Assembly: GCA_944470555.2 (NCBI GenBank)
Contig: OX104127.1
Span: forward strand, 157,269,276 to 157,333,275
DNA: 64,000 nucleotides
Direction of reading: 5' to 3'
Source: Heterobilharzia americana
Lineage: Eukaryota; Platyhelminthes; Trematoda; Strigeidida; Schistosomatidae
The position numbers were made by a program, and so were the translations under genes. Shown here one piece after another: positions 34,017 through 45,232 of the stretch (the first letter of the stretch is position 1; each line of letters begins with the position of its first letter). The notes below the pieces were generated by a model. It had not been told where the DNA came from, ran no database searches, and saw nothing but the letters and a program-made list of their open reading frames with translations.

Positions 34017-34440
34017 TCAATCTCTGTTTATGTGTAAGGAGAAGCCCTTTCCGAGTATGTCAACATTGTCAAAATCGATTTTGTGCCCACTTTCAATAGC
34101 GTGCAATGCATGCGTGCGTGCGTGCGTGCTTGCTGACCTCTTCTCCAAATGTTTCAATTCCACTTCATTTTTTACTGGGTGTTTACTGCATAATCTATGT
34201 TCATTCAATCTAACTTTCAGCTGTCTACACAACTTTCACCAATATAAATTGGCTTCACATTCCGTACATTTTACCTCATACACACAGTTGTTTTGAGTCA
34301 TCTTTGGGATCACATCTTTCACTTTGACTAATGTTTTCTCCAAAGAATTTGAAGGCTTAAAATATACCCTAATAGCATACTTTGCACAAACTCTTTGCAT
34401 TTGTTCTGAAGTACCTTTCGTGTATGGAATTGTCATTGTT
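34017..34440 (-). pseudogene. PLE GIY-YIG endonuclease, left arm
   Basis: Minus strand: NNCVYEVKCTECEANLYW, stop, then MCRQLKVRLNEHRLCSKHPV and GHKIDFDNVDILGKGFSLH. The expected Y-I-G-E-S-C line lies in a second frame between the two. Both frame breaks are identical in the right arm. PLE endonucleases of this type nick the target site. Confidence 0.85.
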
Positions 34441-35318
34441 GATGTCCACGACTTCTCCTCTCTCTCTCTCCCTTACTTTTCTTGTCTGTTTGTTTCTTGT
34501 CGTTCTCTATCAAATACTGTTCTTATTTTAGAAATTTCATTCTCTTTATCTTCCATATCCATCACAATATTTTTAGCCTTATTTTTTAATAGGTTCAAAG
34601 CTATTCTAGTTTTAACATTCATTGGATGGTCAGATTGAAAGTTTAGATATTTATCAGAATGTGTAGGTTTTCTGTAAATTTCTAATTATAAATTCTCCTT
34701 CAGGTGTTTTTTGAATAAGATGACAGTCTAAGAAATTGAACATTCCTGAACTCTATTTGGTTTCATTTGTAAATTTTATGAAATTCCATATTGAGTTTAA
34801 ACGTTGGTAAAAACGCTTTCAAGTTCTATTTTCTTGATGATCACAAAGCTATCATCTACATATGTATACCATAGCTTGGGTTGACAATGAAAACTATTTA
34901 AAGCTTTTTCTTAGAATGCTTTCATATATAAACTAGCTACAATCGAGTATACTGGTGATTCCATAGCAACGCCCTTAGTTTGACGGTATAACGTCCTTAA
35001 ACATAAAATATATTGACTCTAAACATAATCTTAAGCATTTCATAATATCTCCTGATGATAAAGGACATCCACTTATTATTATTTGATCGTTATCAAGTAA
35101 ACATTTTACAATATTAAGTTCATCAGGTATAGGAATACTGGTATAAAGAGAAGTTACGTCAAAACTTGCCATAATTTCTTCTTCTCTTATCATGTTAACC
35201 ATCGTGTTTCAATAATTTCAATACACGATATGTTACTGAATTAGTGAAGTCCACAACTGGTCTAACCGGGATGTCCATTCTATGCATTTTTGATCTACCA
35301 TAAAATCTTGAGGCTGAT
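34374..35318 (-). pseudogene. PLE reverse transcriptase, palindrome spacer
   Basis: Minus strand, several frames: MDIPVRPVVDFTNSVTYRVL, MASFDVTSLYTSIPI (35175-35130), TKGVAMESPVYSIVASLY, YMDDSFVIIKKIELESVF and LEIYRKPTHSDKYLNFQSDH. These are the ordered PLE motifs up to the linker. 5'-truncated, with frame breaks. Confidence 0.85.
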
Positions 35319-35700
35319 ATTAGGGTATATTTTAAGCCTTCAAATTCTTTGGAGAAAACATTAGTCAAAGTGAAAGATGTGATCCCAAAGATGACTCAAA
35401 ACAACTGTGTGTATGAGGTAAAATGTACGGAATGTGAAGCCAATTTATATTGGTGAAAGTTGTGTAGACAGCTGAAAGTTAGATTGAATGAACATAGATT
35501 ATGCAGTAAACACCCAGTAAAAAATGAAGTGGAATTGAAACATTTGGAGAAGAGGTCAGCAAGCACGCACGCACGCACGCATGCATTGCACGCTATTGAA
35601 AGTGGGCACAAAATCGATTTTGACAATGTTGACATACTCGGAAAGGGCTTCTCCTTACACATAAACAGAGATTGACATCAGAAGCCTTACATATATCTAA
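35319..35700 (+). pseudogene. PLE GIY-YIG endonuclease, right arm
   Basis: Plus-strand mirror copy of the left-arm segment, with the same stop after NLYW and the same re-entry at MCRQLKV. One 88-codon segment on the opposite strand (35396-35662) is identical at the protein level to its left-arm partner. Confidence 0.85.
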
Positions 35701-35939
35701 CATCAACAGATGTTTTAAACAGAAAGGAAAGTTTCAAGTTGTTATTCATCGCAGACTGACATCAGTTGTAGGAACAAAGGAAACCTGGGAGCACTGGACA
35801 GCTGTTTCGTATTGACTTGTCACCTATATGGCAGACTCTAATTAGACAAAAAATTTAAAACAAGGTCACCATTTAAAGTTGCACTTTAAAAACCAAAAAA
35901 ACAACATGTATCGATTATTGTGGATATAGAAACATATTT

Positions 35940-36245
35940 TTAGAAGTAGTATTCATCATGGACTGACATCAGTTGGGGAACCATTGGAAATCTGGGAGCA
36001 CTGGACAGCTGTTTCTTCTTCCTGGAGTGGGACTGCTCAGCAGTACGCACCCACGACCTGGCTAGGGATGGAACTCAGGACCTTCAGGTTTTACGGCGAA
36101 TGCGTTAACCATTCAGCCACTGCGTGAGTTCGCAGTAATTCACAATTTCCCACTTCTGTCAATTCACGACATAGCGTGACTGTCGCCCAACGTCTTCAGT
36201 TAGCATCCACTTCACTTCCGACTGGTTGACCCCACAGGTTATTTT
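35940..36245 (-). mobile_element. tRNA-derived SINE in right arm
   Basis: Mirror copy of 33460-33760; promoter boxes read on the minus strand. Ends with tggttgaccccacagg. Confidence 0.75.
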
Positions 36246-36619
36246 TTTATATCATAAACAACGAATGACACATTTTCCATAAAAAGTTAACACACATACG
36301 CATACATGCACTTTGATTATTGAGTCATTCTTTGGTGACAGATGATAAATACTGTAGTATGGATTTATGATGACAAACTGGAAACAGTCAGTCTGAACAA
36401 CAAAATAGCTAACGAATAACATGAATACAAAAATTTCTACATGAACTTTTCGACAGTGTACAGATTTTGATGTTAAATAAAAATCCGAATATTCCTCTGA
36501 AGAAGCTGTAGCATACACAGTGAAACGTTCAGAGGAATCTTGTTTTCGATTTTCTAAACACTCTGGGATTATATAACAGCTTACCTATATAATGGCTTCG
36601 AGGTACAGTTTATCTGACC

Positions 36620-37240
36620 TCCTGTCACTATTGCGTTGCCGCTTTCCAGTCGAATCCTGAATGGAACATGGAGATAGGCCCCCAACATTTCGAGACGTCG
36701 AGAAAGCTATCGGTAAGTTGAAGCGAGGAGGGGTAGTAGGACCAGACAGGCTAACTGCTGAGGTATACGAGGATGGCGGTGAGTGCTTTTAGTTAGGTTA
36801 ACGTAAGTGTTAACTAGTATATGGGAATCAAATACGATGCCCTCTGACTGGTCTAAGTCACTGATTATCCCAGTCTTCAAGAAAGGCGAGAAGTCCTCTT
36901 GTGAGTGATAACCACAGAGGAGTCAGCCTGACGAACATAATGTCTAAAATTCTAGGTTCTATAATTCTTCGACGCCTGAGTGGAGCTCGGGAACAGCAAG
37001 CCTGAGGAAACCAGGCAGGCTTTAGACACGGCTGCGGGTGTATCGATCAAATATTCACACTGCGCCATGTTCTGCAACACGGACACGCTTACCGACGCCC
37101 GACAATAGCTGTACTTTTCGACCTGAAGGCAGCATTCGACGCCGTTGGTCGAGAAGTCTTATGGCAATGTCTCTCACTGAAAAGCGTGCAGAGTAAGTAC
37201 ATCACCTTATTGAAGGTTCTCTAGTCGAACACTTCTTGGA
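36620..37240 (+). pseudogene. RTE reverse transcriptase fragment
   Basis: Colinear with RTE 42020-42615: gtcgaatcctgaatggaaca, cgaggatggcggtgag, tcttcaagaaaggcgagaag, gttcgggaacagcaagcc-like lines and FDLKAAFDAVGREVLWQCLS. Several frame breaks. It begins inside the right end of the palindrome. Confidence 0.85.
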
Positions 37241-37269
37241 CATTTGAAGATGACGTAGTATCATTGGTT

Positions 37270-37905
37270 TATAGACGTGACGGAACATTGGAATGTAATG
37301 ATGGGGGAGGTTTATAGGTGTGAGAAGAAACTTGAGTGCTGACAGAGTTATGAGGGCGGTTGGCACTTCCCGGCTGCTCACAGCGTGGAAGGCTATTTCT
37401 TCTTCAGTTCATTGAGAGAGTTTTGTGTGACCGCCGAGCCCATCGGACATCTGCTTAAAGCCTGTCATACGTAACCTTTTGTATACGGTTGTTTTGAACG
37501 TTTGTATTTTTGGAGCTGGATGGTCTTAAAGAAACAACAAATGAACCAATACCGCCGGCTCGGGTATAGTAGAGTGTGTTATTTTTGCGGCCGACTTTAT
37601 TTAACCCTCCTTCCACTGTGAAAGCAGCATCATTGTGGCACTTTTGGTCATCCAACGGAAACACCTTACTGCTGTCACACCTCATCCAGCTGGCAGCAGT
37701 ACGACTTCTCCCCCAGATCCCCATCATAGTGTAGTAATTTACATCACAACGGTAACTGCTTTTCGTCTAACCACTATCTCACGAACGTTTGTGGTATGGT
37801 AGGACCTCAAGGGAAGAAGTGTTCCACTAGCATAGCTTGTTAGGTCATTGTGATTTCAAGCCTGACTACCACGTCAAGGTTGCAGCTATCGGTCGAGTTT
37901 AACTC
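37270..37905 (-). mobile_element. RTE 5' end, inverted
   Basis: Reverse complement of RTE 39904-40520, including the start cgaccgatagctgc-type line at 37885-37898 and the cacaactctgtcagca line. It follows the plus-strand fragment at 36620-37240 head-on, so the two form a chimera. Confidence 0.85.
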
Positions 37906-38915
37906 TTTAAACCCTACCGCGTAACTGTAGTTAGGGTTGCAGTGCCTATTGAGTCACAAAGCGAACAGCGATGGCGTTGAAGAAAGAACCTATTCGGTGC
38001 TTACTTTCTGCTTTATTGCTTCAATTTCCAGTTTTTACTTTGAAACCTGCAGGTTTTTGTTTTATGATCAACCTTATGAAACTGATACCTATATTTAATC
38101 GGCAAATTTAGCAGCAATTGAGGATCACTTGCAGGTTTATTTATGTCGATGTCACAGTTCAGGTTCTCCAAAGTCATGGAGTCACATACATAAATATCTT
38201 AATCGTACCTATACACATACCATTAGTTTAAGGAGTAAGAAGCGTTCTGAAGCCCAGATAATTTCCTAAATATCGTAAAAAGGCAACTATATCTACTGTC
38301 ATTTCTACGTTAAAAGCTAAAATGAGACAGCTGTTATTTTATTGGTGCGTTTGAGGTCATTTATGAGTTACTCAAGAATGGTTAAATTCTATAGTTCCAT
38401 TGGCCTATATGAACAGAATGTGTATAAACATATGTATTATACTTATATGATATACGTCACTACTGTAACTAATAAGAAATTATGAAATACTAAAATATTA
38501 TTGTTAACTCATTCATCATTTGCTTTTCGAGAAACTTTAATGACCGTCTAGTATTATAATGACGGAAACATCCATCATGGATTCATGTTCTGATCGTAAC
38601 ACTGGCTGTGTACAAGTTAATATTGACAACTAGACAAGCTTTCCTTTTTGGATAAATTCCCGGTTTTATTTATTCACTTTCATCTTAGTGGTTCGAAAAC
38701 CGCTCAGGAAGTGTGCAGAAAGATTTATGATTTAGAAAACGAACTTTTTTTTTTCATGTAGGACTTGGTAGGATACTTTGGAGGATACTAATAGGTTGTG
38801 TTTACTTTATGCTAGGAGAGGTTAGTTCAAGGCGAATAGTTTAAATACCTGTGATCATCTCAAATTCTTCATTTCTCTTGTTGAGTGAAAAACTTACAAT
38901 CACTGCTGTTGAAAG
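37906..38915. other. Intergenic, nothing recognised
   Basis: AT-rich, no coding or repeat signal that I can identify. Confidence 0.5.
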
Positions 38916-39330
38916 TAGCAGGGACTTCATTGACTGAGATGCCTTGAACATGTGCTACACATGTCGAGCCACTGCCTACTTCGACATGCTATGCTAGGGG
39001 AAGTTGGATTAGTTTGGAATAGGGTTCAAGGTGGTCAAACTAAGACATGAGATCGGTGCATGAAATCCCTGACTGTTGATCCAAGTCGTGTAGAGCTGTG
39101 TAGACTGCCTGGTTTTGATTCGCGATACGACAGGAATCAGTGGTTGAGGACTGACTCTTGTGGAAATGTTTGAAAGTTGGTCGCAATGGTATTCACTCTT
39201 TGACATCCATACACCTATATCTCTCTTTTTCTACTTGCTTTTTCTTTGTATGCTACTGTAAAGTGTGGCAGTTGTGTGCCAAGGTTCTACGTTGATTTTG
39301 TATATCTGTCTTTCTGAATAACAGGCAACT
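38915..39330 (+). mobile_element. RTE 3' fragment
   Basis: Matches the RTE C-terminal region: cttcattgactgagatgcct, acatgtcgagccactgccta, LRHAMLGEVGL. Continues into the 3' UTR. Confidence 0.75.
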
Positions 39331-39597
39331 GAGGTAGAGGCAACGGATTGATCAAGGACAATTAAACCTCCTACACTCTATACGTGTTCATTGGATGTTC
39401 ATGTTATTTCATTTTTTCTTACATGGTTAAAGACAAACCGTTACCTTGATGAACACAAATGGTAGACTTTTCACTGATTGTGCATTTCTTCTAGATATAT
39501 GGGTTGCATCCTTTCTATTTAGTATATCCTGACCGTCTGAACTCAAAGGCTCAATAAAGTGGTCATATGACGTTTCAGTTTGATTCCAATAATCAAT

Positions 39598-39903
39598 ATC
39601 AACATAGAACCAGGCATTATTGCGTAACGGTCCGAGTTGCCACAGCTCATATCAGTACATCAAGTAAAAAGGCAGTGAGGTGAAGTATGAACAAAAGAGA
39701 ATGCAGTCGGTATAGCGTCGTTAAGATGAGGATAATGTGTGTATACATCTGCGCCACTGACATCAGTTCTGTGCTATATCATCTAGAGTTTCCAGCCACT
39801 GGTTCCTCTTGTCCCGCAGACCCCAACCACCTAGTCTGCATCGCCCCCTACATGGCTTAAACCAACAGTCAGAGACTTCATACATTGGTGCCATGTTTTA
39901 ATC
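39598..39903 (-). mobile_element. RTE 3' end, inverted
   Basis: 3' UTR and last codons inverted: caggcattattgcgtaacgg, agtacatcaagtaaaaaggc, ccactggttcctcttgtccc. It abuts the 5' end of the long RTE copy tail-to-head. Confidence 0.8.
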
Positions 39904-40730
39904 TCGACCGATAGCTGCTACCTTGACGTGGTGGTCGGGCTTGCATATCACAATGACCCAACGAGCTATGCTGGTGGAACGCTTGTTCCCTCGAGGTCCT
40001 ACCATACCAGAAAGGTCTGTTGGGTAGTGGTTAGACGAAAAGCAGTTACCGTCATAGTGTAAATTGCTATACTATGATGGGGGTCTGAGGGCGAAGTCGT
40101 ACTGCTGCTAGCTGGATGGGGTGTGACAGCAGTAAGGTGTTTCCCTTGGATGACCAGCAGTGCCAAGCTGATGCTGCCTTCTCAGTGGAAGGGGGGGTTA
40201 GAAAAGGTCGGCCCCAAAAATAACACACTCCACCACGCCCCACGGTCTGCCGGGCCGGCGGTGTTGGTTCACTTGTCGTTTCCTTTCGACTATCCGGCCC
40301 CAAAAATACAAAAATTCAAAATAATCATACTCAAAAGGCTGGGTGTGACAGGCCTCAAGCAGATGTCCGATGGGCTCTGCGGTCACACAAATCTCTTTCA
40401 GGTACCTTAAGAAGAAATAGCCTTCCACGGTGTGGGCAGCCGGGAAGTGTCAACCGCCCTCACAACTCTGTCAGCACCCAAGTTTCTTCTGACTGCTATC
40501 CTCCTCCTCCATCATTACCTTCTAATCTTCCTTCACGTCTCTTAATTAATGATGCTGCATCATCTTCAATTTCTCCTACCTCTGCAGCCTTCGACAACGA
40601 TCTGAGTCCACAGAACAGTCCCTGGTCTCCTTAAACCACGCTCCAAATTACATATTGGAGCCTTCAATGTCCGCACCCTCCGTCAAATTGGCCAACAGGC
40701 TTCGTTGGCAAAGACTCTAGCAACTCGGGC

Positions 40731-43043
40731 ATGGATGTGTGCTGTGTTTGTGAGACACGCATACAGGACCCAAGTGTGGTTATTCACCTGACCTCTCCTG
40801 ACCAATCTGGTGAATCTGCAAAATTCACCCTTCGAGTTTCTGGAGATTCGATAGCTAGCTCTCGTGGTCTTGCAGGTGTAGGTATAGCATTAAGCACCAG
40901 GGCAGAAAACTCACTACTAGACTGGATCCCAGTTGATAGTCGCCTCTGCGCTATGAGGCTGAACGGCACAGTGAGAACTAAAAGGAATAGTGAGACTCGC
41001 CGTTGTCTCTTTGTAATCTCTGCTTACGCACCCACTGACTGTAGTTCGGATGAAGTGAAGGACGAGTTCTACCATAAACTGTCTAACCTCCTCTCGAAAG
41101 CCAAACGTTCGGACGTAGTGGTTGTTGCAGGTGACCTCAACGCACAGGTGGGTAGACTGAGTGAGGCAGAAAGGCACTTAGGTGGCACTTTCGGAATCCC
41201 AGCTGAACGTACAGATAACGGTGATCGCCTATTACAACTATGCTCAGATAACCGCCTATTTTTAGCCAGCACAAATTTCAGACATAAAGAAAGGCACTGT
41301 CTGACCTGGCGTCCACCGAGCTCGACTCAGCGATGGACACAGATAGACCACATTGCTATTAGTCATCGCTGGAGAGGATCGGTGGAAGACTGCCGCTCCT
41401 TCTGGAGTACGTGTTTGGACAGCGATCATGCGTTGGTCCGAGCACGTATATGCCTGCGTCTCAATGGACGTAGAAAAAATTTGGCAACAAAACCACTACG
41501 AGTTCTGCTGGACAACGAAAACACCAAAGCCGTGTTCAGTGAGAAGTTGGCTAGGCAGTTATCGGAACAAAAGACTGTCACTCATCCAGAAGAAGCTTGG
41601 TGCCATCTTCAGTCTACTGTAAAAGCAGCACTGGAGACTGTAGCCGACTCCAAGATAATGGCTAAAAAGAGCCAGTGGATATCAGCAGCTTCTTCCAAAC
41701 TAATGGATGCACGTGAATGCATCCCTGCAGGCTCTGAGTACAATGAAGAGCGAGCGCAACTTAAAAATAAACTGACGAAAAGTCTGCGCAACGATCGTGA
41801 ACAGTGGTGGGCAGCAAAGGCTAAAGAGATGGAAAAGGCAGCGGCGATCGGTAACAGTAGACAGTTATTTAGACTTATTAAGGAGACTGGGGGGAAATGG
41901 TCAACAACAGTTAGTGAGGTTATAGCGGAGAAGGACGGATCGGCGATTCACTCGCAGGGAAGGCGACTGGGACGATGGGCAGAACACTTTGAGGAACAGT
42001 TTAACTGGCCTCCAGCCACCATTGCGCTGCCCGCTATCCAGTCGGACCCTGAATGGGACATAGAGACAGGTCCCCCAACACTAGAAGAAGTTGAGAAAGC
42101 GGTAGGTAGCCTGAAACGGGGAAGGGCAGCAGGACCAGACGGACTACCTGCTGAGGTATACAAGAATGGTGGTAGAGTTCTCTTAGTCAGGCTAACGGAA
42201 GTGTTAGCCAGTATATGGGAATCAAATACGATCCCCTCCGACTGGTCTAAGTCACTGATCATCCCAGTCTTCAAGAAAGGCGAGAAGTCCTCTTGTGATA
42301 ACCACAGAGGAATCAGCCTGACAAACATAGTGTCTAAGATCCTAAGTTCTATAATTCTCCGACGCCTGAGTGGAGCTCGGGAACAGCAAGCCCGAGAAAA
42401 CCAGGCAGGCTTTAGACCTGGCCGTGGATGTATCGACCAAATATTCACACTGCGCCAGGTCCTGGAACATAGGCATGCTTACAGACGCCCGACAATAGCT
42501 GTATTTCTCGACCTGAAGGCGGCATTTGACTCCGTTGATCGAGAAGTCTTATGGCAGTGTCTGTCACTGAAAGGCGTGCCTAGTAAGTACATCACCTTAT
42601 TGAAAGCTCTCTACTCGAACACTTGTGGGCATGTTAGAGCCTATGGTGAGTTGTCCAGGGAGCTATACTCATCAAGTGGTGTCCGTCAAGGATGCCCACT
42701 ATCCCCATTCTTATTTAATTTTATCATAGATATTCTTATGGAGGTTTCCCTCTCGTCACCTAATTACAAAGACGTTGACCGGATCACAGGTGAATTTTCC
42801 TTAGATCTAGAATATGCAGATGACATAGTCCTGTTAGGTGAAGACGCTGACAAGATGCAGAGTCTTCTGAACACTTTGAGTGGGAATTTGAGAATGTTTG
42901 GGATGCGATTTTCACCACCCAAATGCAAATTTTTGCTCCAGGACTGGTCTTCAGCGGTACCGCGGTTAACAATAGAGAGTGAAGTGGTTGAGTGTGTTGA
43001 CCACTTCACTTACCTGGGAAGTAGGATCAACCCGGTGGGTTAG
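40731..43043 (+). pseudogene. RTE endonuclease-reverse transcriptase, main open segment
   Basis: 770 open codons. The apurinic-type endonuclease shows GDLNAQVG (~residues 133-140), the TQIDHIAIS segment and the catalytic-type SDHALVRARI (~229). The reverse transcriptase shows GPDGLPAEVYK, LIIPVFKKGE, QAGFRPGRGC, FLDLKAAFDSVDR (~591-603), GVRQGCPLSPFLFN and the polymerase box YADD (~694-697). The first endonuclease motif (GAFNVRTL, 40656-40680) lies upstream in another frame, so the true N-terminus is cut off by a frameshift near 40725. The 3' end stops at 43043 because one base appears to be missing in a run of G near 43035. Confidence 0.9.
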
Positions 43044-43051
43044 TTGCCGAT

Positions 43052-43648
43052 GAGATTTCTGCACGGATACAAAAGGCTCGATTGGCTTTTGCCAATTTGC
43101 GCCACCTATGGCGCCGCCGTGATATTCGTTTGTCTATTAAGGGTCGCGTGTACTGCACAGCAGTCCGCTCTGTTCTACTGTATGGCTGTGAAACATGGCC
43201 ATTGAAAGTGGAAGACATGAGAAGGTTACAGGTATTTGACCACCGTTGCCTTCGTAGTATAGGACGTATTCCGTGGTGTCACCATGTGAGTAATGCAGAA
43301 GTTAGGTGTAGAGTTTTAGGGAGAAGAGGTAAGTCAGTCGACGAGGTTGTGAACCTTCATCGACTGAGATGGTTGGGACACGTACTACGTATGCCTAGTC
43401 ACCGATTGCCTCGTCACACAATGTTGGCTGAGGTGGGTTCAGGCTGGAAAAAGGCCCGAGGTGGCCAGACTAAAACATGGCACCAATGTATGAAGTCTCT
43501 GACTGTTGGTTTAAGCCATGTAGGACGATGCAGACTAGGTGGTTGGGGTCCACGGGACAAGAGGAACCAGTGGTTGGAGACCCTAGGTGATATGGCTCAG
43601 AACCGAAGTCAGTGGCGCAGATGTATACACACATTATCCTCATCTTAA
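43052..43648 (+). pseudogene. RTE C-terminal domain, frameshifted continuation
   Basis: Continues the preceding element in another frame: DEISARIQKARLAFANLRHL, then LLYGCETWPLK, RWLGHVLRMP and a terminal segment with RNQWLE and SQWRRCIHTL. This is the usual C-terminal region of RTE polyproteins. It is separated from the main segment only by the one-base break near 43035. The many truncated RTE copies in the window consist mostly of this part. Confidence 0.88.
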
Positions 43649-43649
43649 C

Positions 43650-43850
43650 AACGCTATACCGAATCTCACTATTTTGTCACTCCTCTTTCCTTTCTTCTCA
43701 TACTTTATATTTCTTTTGACTGCATTCACTTATCTTCATCCTTCACCTCACTACCTTTTTACTTGATGTGCTGATATGAGGTGTGGCAACTCGGACCGTT
43801 ACGCAGTAATGCCTGGTCCTATGTTGATAATGATGATGATGATGATGAAT
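43650..43850 (+). other. RTE 3' UTR with (GAT)n tail
   Basis: Ends with the line cagtaatgcctggtcctatg followed by repeated GAT. The same 3' UTR, more or less decayed, ends the copies at 15600, 39598 (minus), 46720 and 57190 (minus). Confidence 0.8.
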
Positions 43851-44075
43851 CTCGCCACCTCGGGCCTTTTTCCAGCCTCAATCTACTTCGGCCAACATTG
43901 TGTGACGAGGCAATCGGTGACTAGGCATACGTAGTACGTGTCCCAACCATCTGAGTCGATGAAGGTTCATAACCTCGTCTACTGATTAACCTCTACTCCC
44001 TAAAACTCTATACCTGACTTGTGCATTACTCACATGGTGACACCACGGAATATGTCCTATACTACGGAGGCAACG
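43851..44075 (-). mobile_element. RTE 3' fragment, inverted, abutting the long copy
   Basis: cctcgggcctttttccagcc, cttcggccaacattgtgtga and caccacggaatatgtcctat are the reverse complement of RTE 43260-43460. It starts exactly at the GAT tail of the long element. Confidence 0.82.
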
Positions 44076-44079
44076 GTTG

Positions 44080-45230
44080 ATGGCGTTAGAAAGGATGATT
44101 GATTCAATTTGAGTTATGAATAGGTATGCAACGATAAGGGACACGAGGGAATCCATTGCTACTCCATTTGTTTGTTAATATTGTTTTCCATGAAGTCGCA
44201 AAACTCCAGAAATTTATCTTTCTATCTTATTGGGATTTTACAAATATATTTCCTTTATAATACTTTCTAATTTACCTTATTTGTGGTGAGAGAGAGAAGG
44301 AGAGAGACTATACCCACCTCCGCATGCGCAGACGTGCGTGGGATACGCCTCACTGAGTCCCCACAATTTTGCTGAGACCGATGCAACTCATCTTCCCGAA
44401 AGATTATCCTCCTCTTACCAACATATTAGACGTGAAGGCTGCTTCCAGGCTACTTTCGATAGGCCAAAGCTACAGCAAAACGATATCCTATATTTCGGAC
44501 TGAATACCACCCATCTTGTTAAGGTTGACCACATCACCTCTCCTGGGACTACAACAACGGCGTCTACCAGAACTAGGAAGTTGCATTCCCTGACCTTTTG
44601 GTTGAACTACTCCCAGCGCACTGGGCGGAATCCTGACGATTAGCTGGCTCGTGCGTGCTTCGGAAGCTTATGTCACTGATCACCGCGTATGGATCTCTCT
44701 GATCGTCATTACCACCAAGTCAAATATGACGGTGTGTTGGTTCAAATCTAGCGGGGCCATGGAGAGACTTGCCGTCTCTGCGTAAGTAGGTTCAACCAAT
44801 AATTGCCGGTGAGCATATCATCTCCAGTTTTCCTGGTCAGCTGCTCAGATGCCAACAACACACTTAACCGCGCTATGTACAGCTTTTTCACGTTGATGTC
44901 CTGGCACCTAACTATGGCAAGGCATTTGAATGCATCACGAGAGGCATAGTTACTTTCGCATTTTTTTATCGTGTAAATTTTCTCATATCAAATCCAATTT
45001 TCTGTCAATGTAACTAGAATAAATAATTGAACATGTAAATGGGTTACTTCTGCTTTTTGTAGTTGGGGAAATATACTTCCTCTGGAGACATTAGTAATCA
45101 GAAGGACACGGAGTATCGGTAAATGAATGTTTTAAATAAATTCTATGGTTGGCTAACATCATGTTAGTAAGTACTAAGCATTTGTTAAACGATAACCATT
45201 CATTTAAATTGCTTGATACATTTTTTGTTC
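44080..45230. other. RAMAC upstream region
   Basis: No recognised gene. A purine-rich (GA)n stretch at 44287-44307. A GTAAGT donor-like site at 45165-45170 (atgttagtaagtac) could end a 5' UTR exon that splices to the acceptor at 45232. Confidence 0.4.
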
Positions 45231-45232
45231 AG

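Larger units (their letters stand above)
33043..36650. repeat. Large near-perfect palindrome, ~1.33-kb arms, ~0.95-kb spacer
   Basis: Left arm 33043-34373, right arm 35319-36650. Paired positions sum to about 69692-69694 throughout, so indels between arms are minimal. The arms hold the PLE GIY-YIG tail, a SINE, a second AT-rich repeat and at the outer ends ~20-30 bp of RTE sequence. The spacer (34374-35318) holds the PLE reverse transcriptase on the minus strand. Confidence 0.95.
39904..43850 (+). mobile_element. Nearly full-length RTE-clade (SR2-like) non-LTR retrotransposon
   Basis: The 5' end begins at the motif cgaccgatagctgctacc, which is shared with the fragments at 37270-37900 (minus) and 58730-59290 (plus). 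The 5' UTR runs to ~40600, then come endonuclease and reverse transcriptase. The 3' end is a short (GAT)n tail at 43830-43850, as usual for RTE elements. It is the best-preserved mobile element in the window, yet has at least two reading-frame breaks (~40725 and ~43035). It probably supplied, or shares a recent ancestor with, the many RTE fragments listed below. Confidence 0.9.

Noticed and set aside
34030..34296. 88-codon open segments identical in both palindrome arms (34030-34296 and 35396-35662)
   Set aside because: They are antisense to the PLE endonuclease. Identity follows from the palindrome and not from selection on this frame.
41948..42448. 166-codon minus-strand open segment
   Set aside because: Shadow of the RTE reverse transcriptase on the opposite strand.
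44338..44643. 101-codon open segment upstream of RAMAC
   Set aside because: No domain, low-complexity Thr/Ser runs, no matching exon structure. It could be repeat-derived.
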